Below are positions 8,931-17,108 of a stretch of 64,000 nucleotides of DNA, one piece after another. The notes under the pieces were generated by a model that searched no databases, was not told where the DNA came from, and was given only the letters and a program-made list of their open reading frames with translations. The DNA comes from DATBVX01 sp963696675 (GTDB lineage: Bacteria > Pseudomonadota > Gammaproteobacteria > Steroidobacterales > Steroidobacteraceae). The DNA is taken from the NCBI GenBank assembly GCA_963696675.1, contig CAVOLM010000069.1, positions 124,001 to 188,000 of the forward strand, given 5' to 3'. Position 1 is the first letter of the stretch; the number at the start of each line of letters is the position of its first letter. Made by a program: the position numbers and the translations under genes.

Positions 8931-9312
8931 GAGAGCAGTCCGAGCCGGCCATTGGGTGGGGGGTTGTGCCAACTCCGGGCTGATCACGCTCGCTGACGGT
9001 GCCGTCCGAAGCTGCATACCCGCAAACACTGTTCGCCCGGGTTGGCACAATCCCCCCGACCGCAATGTCCGTCTCGTCCTGCCTGAGGCGTGAAGATTCA
9101 GCGTCTGCGTCTTTAGCTGAAGCAGGACGATCTGGTCGCTGTGGTTCTGGGCCGCCTGATCCTTCCCTGGCCCGTTCTTGCTTGATTGAGCCAAGAGGTA
9201 CGTTGCCGTACAGCGCGAAAGCTAGGCGCCTGGGCGGCAGTATGCTTCGTTCGCGTCGGCCGGGGGAAAGATCAGCCAGCCAGACCCACAGCGGCCGCGC
9301 GGACTGCTCTTA
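8928..9312. repeat. Composite three-hairpin element, copy 1, with terminal inverted repeats
   Basis: This stretch fills the gap between the convergent stop codons of hss and the TlpA-like gene. It has three stem-loops. P1 pairs about 8951-8980 with 9035-9066 around GGGGTTGTGCCAAC. P2 pairs 9074-9082 (TCGTCCTGC) with 9122-9130. P3 spans about 9138-9297 and is a core palindrome of the six-copy family. The ends are inverted: GAGCAGTCC at 8933 and GGACTGCTC at 9301-9309, and both flanking TAA stop codons fall at the element edge. A second copy lies at 33922-34317. No reading frame is supported inside. Confidence 0.88.
9138..9297 (-). repeat. Core-palindrome family, copy A (third hairpin of the composite element)
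   Basis: On the minus strand this holds the three conserved boxes: GACGCGAACG, then TTTCGCGCTGTACGGCAACG, then AATCAAGCAAGAACGGG. They are enclosed by arms that pair with each other (GCTGTGG.TCTGG..., TGATC.TTCCC). The inner arm CCTGATCCTTCCCT is shared with copy B, whereas the outer arm is specific to this copy and still self-complementary. Confidence 0.85.
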
Positions 9313-9822
9313 CTCCGCCAGGAGTTTCGTGATCAGCGCCTCGACCTTGCGCGCCTGCGCATCGTCAGCGTGCGTTTCGCCGACAAAGCGCCCGCGCACG
9401 CGACCCTGCTTGTCGATGACGTAGTAGGCCGGCCAGTACTGGTTGTCGAGCGCCTTCCAATACGAGAAGTCATTGTCGAGCATCACCGGATGCTTGAGGC
9501 CGAATTCCTTCACCTTGGCGATCACGTTCTCGCGCACTCGCTCATTCGGAAACTCGGGGCTGTGTACGCCGAGCAGCGCCAATCCCTTCGGGCTGAATTT
9601 GGCCTCGAGGCCCTTGAGCCATGGGAACGAGTGGTAGCAGTTCCAGCATTCGAACGCCCACACGTCGATGAGCAGTACGCGACCGCCGAAGCTCTCGAGC
9701 TTCAGGGGCGGTGAATTGATCCAGTCCGCGGTGGCCGTGTGCGTGAACTCAGGCGCCCGCTCGAGAGGCGGCGCGGCATTGGCCGCGCAGAGCAGCGGGA
9801 TCGCGAGGAGTGCGCCCGACAT
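9310..9822 (-). CDS. TlpA/redoxin-like thioredoxin-fold protein, exported
   Basis: Thioredoxin-fold protein of 170 aa with a signal-like start (SGALLAIPLLCAANA). The redox motif is CWNC in the strand VLLIDVWAFECWNCYHSFPWL (about residues 47-67). Downstream are HSPEFPNER and a cis-proline region WPAYYVIDKQGRVRGRFVGE, as in TlpA/ResA and the DipZ C-domain. It probably acts in periplasmic disulfide exchange or cytochrome maturation. The ATG at 9822 gives a short, only mildly basic leader. In-frame upstream codons (ILRALAR) would complete a better signal peptide but offer no standard start. The stop codon overlaps the edge of the palindromic element. Confidence 0.78.
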   Translation of the reverse strand: MSGALLAIPLLCAANAAPPLERAPEFTHTATADWINSPPLKLESFGGRVLLIDVWAFECWNCYHSFPWLKGLEAKFSPKGLALLGVHSPEFPNERVRENVIAKVKEFGLKHPVMLDNDFSYWKALDNQYWPAYYVIDKQGRVRGRFVGETHADDAQARKVEALITKLLAE

Positions 9823-9873
9823 TCGGGCGAGGGCACGGAGTATCGAGTGAATCGGATAGTGTGCGCATGAGCA

Positions 9874-10410
9874 TCAAGACCCGATGAGGCACCAGATTAT
9901 TTCGGGGGTCGCTCGCCATACGATGACCTCGAGCACGATGAACGAGCGGCTGCCTCCGGGCAGATCCACGTTGACCTCATCGTCGACCGTCTTGCGCAGC
10001 AGGGCCCTGCCGAGTGGCGAGTCCATGCTGATGTAGTCGGAGGCGAGGTCGAACTCGTCGGGACCGACGATTCTCACGCAGCGCTCAGCGCCGCCGTCCT
10101 CCTGCACCCGCACCCACGCGCCGAAGAACACGCGGTGCGGGTCGCTCGGAGGCTGATCGACCACCACGATTCCATCGAGGCGCTTGCGCAGGAAGCGCAC
10201 CCGGCGATCGATCTCGCGCAATTGCCGTTTCCCGTAGATGTACTCGGCGTTCTCCGAGCGATCGCCCTGCGCAGCCGCAGCCGCCACGGAAGCGGTCACC
10301 TGCGGCCGCTGGACGCGCCACAGGTAATCCAATTCCTCACGCAGACGTTTTGCGCCTTCCGGCGTGATGTATTTCGAGCCCGCAGGTTGCGGTGCACGGT
10401 AGCGTCCCAT
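9874..10410 (-). CDS. greB: Transcription elongation factor GreB
   Basis: Binds the RNA polymerase secondary channel and stimulates cleavage of backtracked RNA. The protein has the long N-terminal coiled coil (residues about 15-85). Its tip motif GDRSENAEYIYGKRQLREID holds the acidic cleavage residues, and the GreB-like pair EIDRRVRFLRKRLDG follows. The C-terminal FKBP-like domain is present (FGAWVRVQEDGG, DYISMDSPLGRALL). At 178 aa it is about 15-20 residues longer than usual; the last residues (VWRATPEIIWCLIGS) do not look like the family end (normally stopping soon after EV...Y). The tail may reflect a small indel near 9915. Confidence 0.93.
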   Translation of the reverse strand: MGRYRAPQPAGSKYITPEGAKRLREELDYLWRVQRPQVTASVAAAAAQGDRSENAEYIYGKRQLREIDRRVRFLRKRLDGIVVVDQPPSDPHRVFFGAWVRVQEDGGAERCVRIVGPDEFDLASDYISMDSPLGRALLRKTVDDEVNVDLPGGSRSFIVLEVIVWRATPEIIWCLIGS

Positions 10411-10557
10411 TTGCGACTCAGCTCCAGGTGCCGGCGGTCCCGAGCAGCGGCGGGACCGTGCCGGGGCCGTGATTCGGCGCTAAAAACTCCTGCATCGCCA
10501 ATGATTTGTGCATCCGATCACAGTTTTGACTTAAGCGCGTCTCTAATCTCACTCGCC

Positions 10558-10752
10558 ATGGGCGTCAAGTACTACACACACTTCGTGATGAACGAGCAGC
10601 CCGAAAGCACGAATGAGTTCACCGGCGTGGTGGAACTCAATCGCACACCGCGCGCCGCGCACGACCTGAAGGACATCGCCGCGATCCTGGCCCGCAGCCT
10701 CGATCTCGAGACTGACGACATCCAGATCCTGCACTGGGCGCGCCTGCACTGA
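10558..10752 (+). CDS. Small hypothetical protein (64 aa)
   Basis: Short ORF from the ATG at 10558, whose codons look natural and which ends 46 bp before a strong terminator. The product is acidic and soluble, starts MGVKYYTHFVMNEQPE and ends in DIQILHWARLH. I do not recognise a family. The terminator and its isolation from neighbours (divergent from greB) suggest a real monocistronic gene. An internal ATG at 10588 is an alternative start. Confidence 0.6.
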   Translation: MGVKYYTHFVMNEQPESTNEFTGVVELNRTPRAAHDLKDIAAILARSLDLETDDIQILHWARLH

Positions 10753-10798
10753 ATCCCCTAGCGGACTTTCCTTCCCTTCATCAAAGTCCGCTTCTCTG

Positions 10799-10829
10799 AA
10801 CCCCAGACCAAAAGTCTGGGGTTTTTTTT
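10799..10829 (+). terminator. Rho-independent terminator
   Basis: The stem CCCCAGAC / GTCTGGGG (plus AA/TT at its base) has a CAAAA loop and is followed by eight T residues. It terminates the 64-aa gene and isolates the methyltransferase gene that starts 17 bp later. Confidence 0.95.
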
Positions 10830-10846
10830 GAGCTACGCTTGGCTTC

Positions 10847-11599
10847 ATGGCGAGCGGCTCGTTCAAGGACCATTTCTCCGGGCACTCGAGTTCCTACGCT
10901 GCCTATCGTCCCGGCTATCCTGCGGAGCTCTTCGCTCAGCTCGCCGCTCTGAGCCCGCAGCGACAACGCGCGTGGGACTGCGCCACCGGCAACGGGCAGG
11001 CGGCCATCGGACTGGCGGAGCATTTCGCTCACATCGTCGCGACGGACGCGAGCGTCAAGCAGCTCGGCAGCCGGCGTGAACATTCGCGCATCGACTATTG
11101 TGCGGCCCTGGCAGAGGCGGCGCCGCTCGCTGACGCCAGCTGCGACTTGGTGACTGTGGCTCAATCGGTTCACTGGTTTCAATTCGAGCGTTTCTACGCG
11201 GAGGCTCGCCGCGTGCTGAAGGCTGGCGGCGCAATCGCACTGTGGACCTACGCAGTGTTCCGTATTCAGGCGGGCATTGATGAGCCGATCGATCATTTCT
11301 ACAACGATATCGTGGGGCCATTCTGGCCGCCGGAGCGGCGCTACGTCGAAGAGGGATACCGCACGATTCCATTCCCGTTCGATGAGCTGCAACCGCCGCC
11401 GATCGTGCTCGAGACGCACTGGAGTCTGCACCAGGTCATGAACTACATCGGGACATGGTCGGCCGTGCAGCGCTATCGCAATGCGCACGGCTCGGACCCG
11501 TTGCCCGAATTGCGCGCGGTGCTGGCGCCTCTCTGGGGTGCACCGGAGTCCGCTCGCCTGGTGAGCTGGCCCCTGCACCTGCGCGTCGGTCGCATCTGA
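10847..11599 (+). CDS. Class I SAM-dependent methyltransferase (Methyltransf_11 type)
   Basis: Cytoplasmic methyltransferase of 250 aa. It opens with the FKDHFSGHSSSYAAYRPGYP motif common in this group. Motif I is AWDCATGNGQAAIGLAEHF, motif II VATDASVKQL, and the catalytic-region motif VTVAQSVHWFQFERFYAEA precedes RVLKAGGAIALWTY. This pattern is close to the trans-aconitate/YafE-like methyltransferases; the substrate cannot be read. It starts 17 bp after a terminator, so its own promoter must overlap the terminator region. Confidence 0.85.
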   Translation: MASGSFKDHFSGHSSSYAAYRPGYPAELFAQLAALSPQRQRAWDCATGNGQAAIGLAEHFAHIVATDASVKQLGSRREHSRIDYCAALAEAAPLADASCDLVTVAQSVHWFQFERFYAEARRVLKAGGAIALWTYAVFRIQAGIDEPIDHFYNDIVGPFWPPERRYVEEGYRTIPFPFDELQPPPIVLETHWSLHQVMNYIGTWSAVQRYRNAHGSDPLPELRAVLAPLWGAPESARLVSWPLHLRVGRI

Positions 11600-11624
11600 C
11601 CTTCCCGGCCAGTTCGCATATACT
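11596..11624 (+). promoter_or_regulatory. Candidate sigma-70 promoter for the M13 peptidase gene
   Basis: CTGACC (11596-11601) and TATACT (11619-11624) are separated by 17 bp, close to the consensus. They lie 71 bp upstream of the peptidase ATG, in the gap after the methyltransferase gene. Confidence 0.45.
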
Positions 11625-11694
11625 GCGCGCCCATTTTTATTTACCGGCCGGCGGCCGCGCAGGTTTCCGGCTTGAATCCCAGGCCCCCACCCAA

Positions 11695-13743
11695 ATGAAC
11701 CGACTCGCAATGACTATCCTTGCCGCCTCTCTGACCGCTTGTGCTGCCACCCCTGAAACGCCCCGGCCCGCGGCGTCCCCCTCGCCGCCGACCCTCGGCT
11801 CCGGCCTCGACCTGGCGGGATTCGATCGCACCGTGCGGCCTCAGGATGACCTGTTCCGCTACGTGAGTGGCGAGTGGCTCAAGACTGCGGTGATACCTGC
11901 CGACCGCGCCAATTACGGCGCTTTCACCATGCTCGACGATCAGGCGCAAGCCGATGTGCACGCACTGGTCGAGAAAGCCGCGAACCTGCCGAGCCGCGCG
12001 CCGGGTTCCGACGAGCAGAAGATCGGCGACTTCTATCTCAGCTTCATGGACACCGCGCGCATCGAGGAGCTGGGTCTAAAGCCGCTGCAGGGCGAGCTTG
12101 CGCGCGTCGATGCCATCTCGAGCCGCGCCGACCTGGTCGGCTATATGGGCTACGCACAGAGCATCGGCGTCGTGCACCCCATCTGGTACTTCGTCCAACA
12201 GGACGAAAAGAACGCGACCGCGTACATCTCCAATATCTATCAACGCGGTTTGACGCTCCCGGACCGCGACTACTATCTGAAGACGGACGAGAAGTACGTG
12301 GCGATTCGCGCCAAGTACCAGGCCTATGTTTCCAGCTTGTTGAAGCTCGCAGGCTTCCCGGATGCGGACCAGGGCGCACGCCGTATCGCGGCACTCGAGA
12401 ATCGCCTGGCGCAGGCGCATTGGACACGCGTGCAGAATCGCGACGCTGAGGCGACCTACAACAAGTACAGCATCGCCGAAGCGGACGCCTTGTCGCCGGG
12501 CCTGGATTGGGCGCAATTCCTCGCGGGCGCGAAGGCCGATGCCAATGAACTGGTGATCGCTCAGCCAAGCTACGTGACCGCAGTCGGCAAGGCCATCACG
12601 GAGATTCCGCTCGAGGACTGGAAGCTGTACATGAAGTACAAGCTGATCGACCAGTACGCACCTTATCTCAGCAGCGCGTACGCCGATCTGCATTTCGATC
12701 TGCACCTCAAGACCCTCAAGGGCATCGAGGAAAACCAGCCGCGTTGGAAGCGAGCCGTGGATGCCATCGATGAATCACTGGGCGATATCGCGGGACGGCT
12801 GTATATCGCGGAGCATTTCACACCGGATGCCAAGCGACGCATGGACGAGCTGGTCGCAAATCTCCTCAAAGCCTACAAGGTGTCGATCGATGGCCTGGAG
12901 TGGATGAGCCCCGAGACTCGCGCGGCTGCGCAGGCGAAGCTTGCCAAGTTCACCGTCAAGATCGGCTATCCGGACAAGTGGAAGGACTATTCGGCGCTCA
13001 CGATCGACAAGACGGACCTGGTGGGAAATCTGCTGCGCTCCGCGCGCGTCGAGCACCAGCGCTACACCGCCAAGCTCGGCAAGCCGGTGGATCGCACCGA
13101 GTGGCTGATGACGCCGCAGACGGTCAACGCGTACTACTACCCGCCCATGAACGACATCGTGTTTCCGGCCGCGATCCTGCAGCCGCCGTTCTTCAATGTC
13201 GCCGCGGACGATGCCACCAACTACGGTGCGATCGGCGCCGTGATCGGGCATGAGATCAGCCACGGCTTCGACGACCAGGGTCGCAAGTACGACGGCGACG
13301 GAAACCTGCGCGACTGGTGGACGGACGAGGACGCGAAGCGCTTCAAGGAGCGCGCGGCCCGGATCGTCGCGCAGTACAGCGCCTACAACCCGATCGACGA
13401 TATGAAGGTCAACGGCGAACTCACGCTCGGCGAGAACATCGGCGACCTGTCCGGTCTCGCCATCGCGTACAAGGCCTATAAGATCGCCCTGGGCGACAGG
13501 ACAGCGCCCGTCATCGACGGGTTCACGGGCGATCAACGCTTTTTCCTCGGCTGGAGCCAGGTGTGGCGACGCAAGTATCGCGATGAGGATCTGCGCCAGC
13601 GCCTGGTGACCGATCCGCACAGCCCGAGCGAGTATCGCTGCAACGGTATCGTTACCAACATGACGCCGTTTTACACTGCGTTCGGCCTCAAGGAAGGCGA
13701 CAAGCTCTACCGGCCGCCGTCCGATCGCGTCCAGATCTGGTAG
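11695..13743 (+). CDS. M13-family zinc metallopeptidase (neprilysin/PepO-like), lipoprotein
   Basis: Envelope-anchored endopeptidase of 682 aa. It begins MNRLAMTILAASLTAC, with a lipobox cysteine near residue 16, so the ATG at 11695 is the start even though the frame is open further upstream. The zinc motif HEISH is at residues 519-523 and the third ligand is in GENIGDLSG near residue 580. The NAYYYPPMND substrate-binding block precedes the zinc helix, and the C-terminal CNG (YRCNGIVTNM) is present. All catalytic features of M13 are intact. It is followed by lemA after 38 bp and the two may be co-transcribed. Confidence 0.95.
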   Translation: MNRLAMTILAASLTACAATPETPRPAASPSPPTLGSGLDLAGFDRTVRPQDDLFRYVSGEWLKTAVIPADRANYGAFTMLDDQAQADVHALVEKAANLPSRAPGSDEQKIGDFYLSFMDTARIEELGLKPLQGELARVDAISSRADLVGYMGYAQSIGVVHPIWYFVQQDEKNATAYISNIYQRGLTLPDRDYYLKTDEKYVAIRAKYQAYVSSLLKLAGFPDADQGARRIAALENRLAQAHWTRVQNRDAEATYNKYSIAEADALSPGLDWAQFLAGAKADANELVIAQPSYVTAVGKAITEIPLEDWKLYMKYKLIDQYAPYLSSAYADLHFDLHLKTLKGIEENQPRWKRAVDAIDESLGDIAGRLYIAEHFTPDAKRRMDELVANLLKAYKVSIDGLEWMSPETRAAAQAKLAKFTVKIGYPDKWKDYSALTIDKTDLVGNLLRSARVEHQRYTAKLGKPVDRTEWLMTPQTVNAYYYPPMNDIVFPAAILQPPFFNVAADDATNYGAIGAVIGHEISHGFDDQGRKYDGDGNLRDWWTDEDAKRFKERAARIVAQYSAYNPIDDMKVNGELTLGENIGDLSGLAIAYKAYKIALGDRTAPVIDGFTGDQRFFLGWSQVWRRKYRDEDLRQRLVTDPHSPSEYRCNGIVTNMTPFYTAFGLKEGDKLYRPPSDRVQIW

Positions 13744-13781
13744 GAGCTCGGGCCATGCAGTCACCTGCAAAAGGAGCAACC

Positions 13782-14408
13782 ATGCGTGCATTACTCCTCT
13801 TGACACTTCTCACAACTGCCCTGCTGTCCGGATGTGGCTACAACACGCTGCAGAGCCAGGACGAGCAGGTCAAAGCGGCCTGGTCGCAAGTGCTGAACCA
13901 GTATCAACGGCGCGCGGACCTGGTGCCGAACCTGGTGAACGTCGTGAAAGGCGCCGCAGCCCAGGAGCGGCAGGTGCTCGATGATGTCGTGCAGGCGCGC
14001 TCGCGAGTCGGCTCGATCCAGGCGACCCCCGAGCTGATCAATGACGAGGCGGCCTTCAAGAAATTCCAGGCGGCGCAGGCGGACCTTACCAGCGCGCTGT
14101 CGCGACTGCTCGCTGTCGCGGAGAACTACCCGGAGCTCAAGTCGATCGAAGCATTCCGCGACCTGCAGGCGCAGCTCGAGGGCGTCGAGAATCGCATCGC
14201 GGTGGAACGCAAGCGCTACATCGACAGCGTGCAGGCCTATAACACTACGGTGCGATCGTTCCCGACCAACCTCACCGCGATGCTGTTCGGCCACAAGGTG
14301 AAGCCGAATTTCTCGGTTCAGAACGAGGACGTGATCTCGAAGCCGCCAACCGTGGACTTCGGTGCACCCGCCCCGGCGCCTGCACCCGCTCCGGCGCCGC
14401 AAGGGTAA
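13782..14408 (+). CDS. lemA: LemA family protein, lipoprotein-like
   Basis: LemA is a small membrane-associated protein with a four-helix coiled fold and no known enzyme activity. The ATG at 13782 is chosen over 13755 because AAGGAG lies at a proper distance in front of it. The leader LLLLTLLTTALLSGCGYNTLQ has a lipobox cysteine near residue 18. The family signature DEQVKAAWSQVLNQYQRRAD LVPNLV is visible, as are the RNRYNxxVRxFN-like YIDSVQAYNTTVRSFP and a proline/alanine-rich tail. It forms an operon with two TPM-domain genes downstream, an arrangement common in bacteria. Confidence 0.95.
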   Translation: MRALLLLTLLTTALLSGCGYNTLQSQDEQVKAAWSQVLNQYQRRADLVPNLVNVVKGAAAQERQVLDDVVQARSRVGSIQATPELINDEAAFKKFQAAQADLTSALSRLLAVAENYPELKSIEAFRDLQAQLEGVENRIAVERKRYIDSVQAYNTTVRSFPTNLTAMLFGHKVKPNFSVQNEDVISKPPTVDFGAPAPAPAPAPAPQG

Positions 14409-14430
14409 CTGACCAACGCAAGAGACCCCG

Positions 14431-15339
14431 ATGCGCCTCAGTGCGGGGTTCACTATCGCGTGCGCGCTTCTGTGTGGCGCCTTCGGCTGGCTTGCGCCCG
14501 TGCAGGCCTCGTACGCGCAGGTCGAGGTTCCCCCGCTCAAGGGACGAGTCACCGATCTGACGCACACCTTGAGCGCCGACCAGGTCGCAGCGCTCGAGCA
14601 GAAATTGCAGGCGTTCGAGGCGCGCAAGGGCAGCCAGATCGCCGTGCTGATCGTGCCCACGACCGAGCCGGAAGACATCGCCGCGTTTGGAATTCGCGTC
14701 GCCGAAGCCTGGAAGCTCGGGCGCAAGGGCGTCGATGACGGCGCAATCCTGATCGTCGCCAAGGATCAGCACCGCATGCGCATCGAGGTGGGCTACGGCC
14801 TCGAAGGTGCCATGCCTGATGCCATTGCCCGGCGCATCGTGTCCGACACGATCGCACCGCATTTCAAGCAGGGCGATTACTACGGTGGCATCGACGCGGG
14901 TGTGGACCGGATGATTCGCATCATCGACGGCGAACCCCTTCCGGAGCCGGATCGCAACTGGTCTCCGCCACCGGGCGGCATGGAATGGCTCACCACGACG
15001 CTGGTGCTGATCATCATTGGCGGCACGATTCTGCGGCGCATTTTCGGTCGCACGGTGGGCGCGCTGGCCACTGGGGGCGTCAGCGGATTCATCGCGTACG
15101 TGCTCACGCATGTCATTCCGGTGGCCGCGGGCGTCGCCGCGATCGGATTTTTCCTCGCCATGCTGTTCGGTGGTTTCGGTGGGCCGAGCGGCTGGTCGAG
15201 CCGCGGTCGCAGTGGCATGGGCAGTGGTTGGGGCGGTGGCTGGGGCGGCGGCGGGTTCGGCGGCGGTATGGGCGGAGGAGGGGGCTTCAGCGGCGGCGGC
15301 GGCGGATTCGGTGGCGGCGGCGCCTCGGGAAGCTGGTGA
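14431..15339 (+). CDS. TPM-domain (YgcG-type) membrane protein with glycine-rich tail
   Basis: 302-aa protein with signal peptide (to about residue 30), a TPM domain (about 40-165), two transmembrane helices (about 190-255) and a long Gly/Ser tail (GGGWGGGGFGGGMGGGGGF). The TPM signature appears as GSQIAVLIVPTTEPEDIAAF, WKLGRKGVDDGAILIVAK and VGYGLEGAMPDAIARRI. Family members occur with LemA and are thought to serve photosystem II repair in plants or envelope functions in bacteria. The bacterial role is unclear. It overlaps no neighbour and is followed after 1 bp by the second TPM gene. Confidence 0.93.
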   Translation: MRLSAGFTIACALLCGAFGWLAPVQASYAQVEVPPLKGRVTDLTHTLSADQVAALEQKLQAFEARKGSQIAVLIVPTTEPEDIAAFGIRVAEAWKLGRKGVDDGAILIVAKDQHRMRIEVGYGLEGAMPDAIARRIVSDTIAPHFKQGDYYGGIDAGVDRMIRIIDGEPLPEPDRNWSPPPGGMEWLTTTLVLIIIGGTILRRIFGRTVGALATGGVSGFIAYVLTHVIPVAAGVAAIGFFLAMLFGGFGGPSGWSSRGRSGMGSGWGGGWGGGGFGGGMGGGGGFSGGGGGFGGGGASGSW

Positions 15340-15340
15340 C

Positions 15341-15838
15341 ATGAACCTGAAGCGACTGCTGCGACATTGGTTCACGACCGACCTCACGCGCCGGCGTGCC
15401 TTTCCGGCCCACGTGCTCAAGGCGATCGAGGAACAGATCCGTGCGAGTGAGACACAGCACGGCGGCGAGATTCGCTTTGCAGTCGAAACCGCATTGGACG
15501 GTCCGGTGCTCTGGCGGGAGATCGACGCGCGCGAACACGCGATCGATGTGTTCGCACAACTGCGCGTGTGGGATACGGAGCACAACAACGGCGTGCTCAT
15601 CCTGGTATTGCTCGCGGACCGTGACGTGGAAATCGTCGCCGACCGCGGCTATCGCGATCGGGTCAACGCTGGCGCGTGGGAAGGCGTTTGCCGTGCGATG
15701 GAAGAGGAGTTTCGCGCCGGGCGATTCGAAACTGGCGCGATCAAGGGTATTCAGGCCATCACCAGGATCATCGCGCCGCTTTTTCCGCCCCAGCCGCGCG
15801 ATACGAATGAACTTCCCGATCGTCCGGCACTCCTTTAA
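15341..15838 (+). CDS. TPM-domain protein without membrane segments
   Basis: Second TPM protein of about 165 aa starting at ATG 15341, one base after the previous stop. It has the domain core (GEIRFAVETALDG, WDTEHNNGVLILVLLADRDV, ADRGYRDRVNAGAWEGVCR) but no signal peptide and no glycine tail, so it is probably cytoplasmic or peripheral. A short basic N-terminus (LKRLLRHWFTTDLTRRRAFP) may bind membrane. The lemA-TPM-TPM order is a common conserved trio. Confidence 0.9.
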   Translation: MNLKRLLRHWFTTDLTRRRAFPAHVLKAIEEQIRASETQHGGEIRFAVETALDGPVLWREIDAREHAIDVFAQLRVWDTEHNNGVLILVLLADRDVEIVADRGYRDRVNAGAWEGVCRAMEEEFRAGRFETGAIKGIQAITRIIAPLFPPQPRDTNELPDRPALL

Positions 15839-15886
15839 AGCACGCGCGCAGGTGAGAGTCGCGCACAGCGATGCCATAATCGCCGC

Positions 15887-17107
15887 ATGCTTCGTATGAA
15901 TCTGTCTGCGCTCGCAGACAATCCCAGGGTGGTTCAGAGTTGGACGTTGCTGATTGCAACGGCTGCGCTCTGCGGCTGTTCGCTGTTCTCCAATCCGTTC
16001 GGCCGTCCCGAACAGCCTGCCGCGCATCAGGAGCCGCCAAAGCCGACTGCGCTGCCGCCCATAGCGACGCATCGGTTCGAGATCGATCCGCTCAACGACG
16101 ATGTGGTCGGCATCGTCCAGAGCACGATCGTCTCCAAGGAGGACACGCTTCCGGATATCGCGCGCCGCTTCGATCTCGGTTACGAGGAAATCGTGCGTGC
16201 AAACCCTGGCGTCGATCCCTGGCTGCCAGGAGAGGGGCGGGAGATCGTGCTGCCGACCCGGTTCATCCTGCCCAACGCGCCACGCGAAGGCATCGTCATC
16301 AACATTCCGGCAATGCGCCTCTTCTACTACCCGGCGCACAAGAAGGACGAGCCCGCCGAGGTGATCACCTATCCGATCGGTATCGGGCGCGTCGGTTGGT
16401 CGACGCCCGAAGGCGCAACCAAGGTCGTCAAGCGCACGCTGGATCCGGTGTGGACGGTCCCGGTGTCGATTCGCAAAGAGCACGCCGAGATGGGCGATGA
16501 GCTGCCGCCGGTGGTCGGGCCGGGGCCGGACAACCCGCTTGGCCGGCATTCATTCACCCTCCAGTGGCAGGGTTACCTCGTGCACGGGACGAACAAGCCC
16601 TACGGCGTGGGCATGCGTTCGAGTCACGGTTGCATCCGGCTGTATCCCGAGGACATCGAACAGCTCTTCGACACCGTTCCGCTGGGTACGAAGTTGCGCG
16701 TCGTGAACCAGCCGGTGCTGTTCGGGCGCGCGGGTGAGGACGTGCTGGTGCAGCCGTACGGCGCCCTCGAGGATGACGAGCGTGACTGGTCCAAGGGCGC
16801 CCGCAAGCTCATGGAAAAATCGATGCCGGAAGCGACGCGCAAGATGATCAAGGAGGGCAAGCTCACGATCGACTGGGAGCGCGTGCATGCGTTGCTGGTA
16901 GCTCCGCGCGGTGTGCCCGTTTCCATCATCGGCCCGGAGGCGGGCCTTGACGGGGAGCTGCTGGCGGCGCGCAAGGTCCAGAACACTGTGCCCGAGGGAT
17001 CGAACTGGGACGGCAAGGTGGAAGTGGACGAGGCCAAGTTCGAGCAGCTGCTCTCGGAGAGCGAGACCAGTCCGCCGACCGCCGCGGCAGACGGAACCGC
17101 ACGCTGA
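15887..17107 (+). CDS. L,D-transpeptidase (YkuD/ErfK) with LysM-like region, lipoprotein
   Basis: Periplasmic peptidoglycan cross-linking or lipoprotein-linking enzyme of 406 aa. An N-terminal hydrophobic stretch ends LLIATAALCGCSLF with a lipobox cysteine near residue 31. A LysM-like segment follows (SKEDTLPDIARRFDLGYEEI, VDPWLPGEGREIVLP, about 82-120). The YkuD domain has HGTNKPYGVGMRSSHGCIRL with the catalytic cysteine in SHGCIRLYPED (about residue 248). It resembles ErfK/YbiS/YnhG in order and size. It is convergent with the thioesterase gene, whose stop codon is 2 bp away. Confidence 0.94.
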   Translation: MLRMNLSALADNPRVVQSWTLLIATAALCGCSLFSNPFGRPEQPAAHQEPPKPTALPPIATHRFEIDPLNDDVVGIVQSTIVSKEDTLPDIARRFDLGYEEIVRANPGVDPWLPGEGREIVLPTRFILPNAPREGIVINIPAMRLFYYPAHKKDEPAEVITYPIGIGRVGWSTPEGATKVVKRTLDPVWTVPVSIRKEHAEMGDELPPVVGPGPDNPLGRHSFTLQWQGYLVHGTNKPYGVGMRSSHGCIRLYPEDIEQLFDTVPLGTKLRVVNQPVLFGRAGEDVLVQPYGALEDDERDWSKGARKLMEKSMPEATRKMIKEGKLTIDWERVHALLVAPRGVPVSIIGPEAGLDGELLAARKVQNTVPEGSNWDGKVEVDEAKFEQLLSESETSPPTAAADGTAR

Positions 17108-17108
17108 C

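Noticed and set aside
15181..15340. Repeat expansion in the glycine-rich end of the first TPM gene
   Set aside because: The GGC/GGT-rich sequence encodes the normal Gly tail of this family and is not a tandem repeat.
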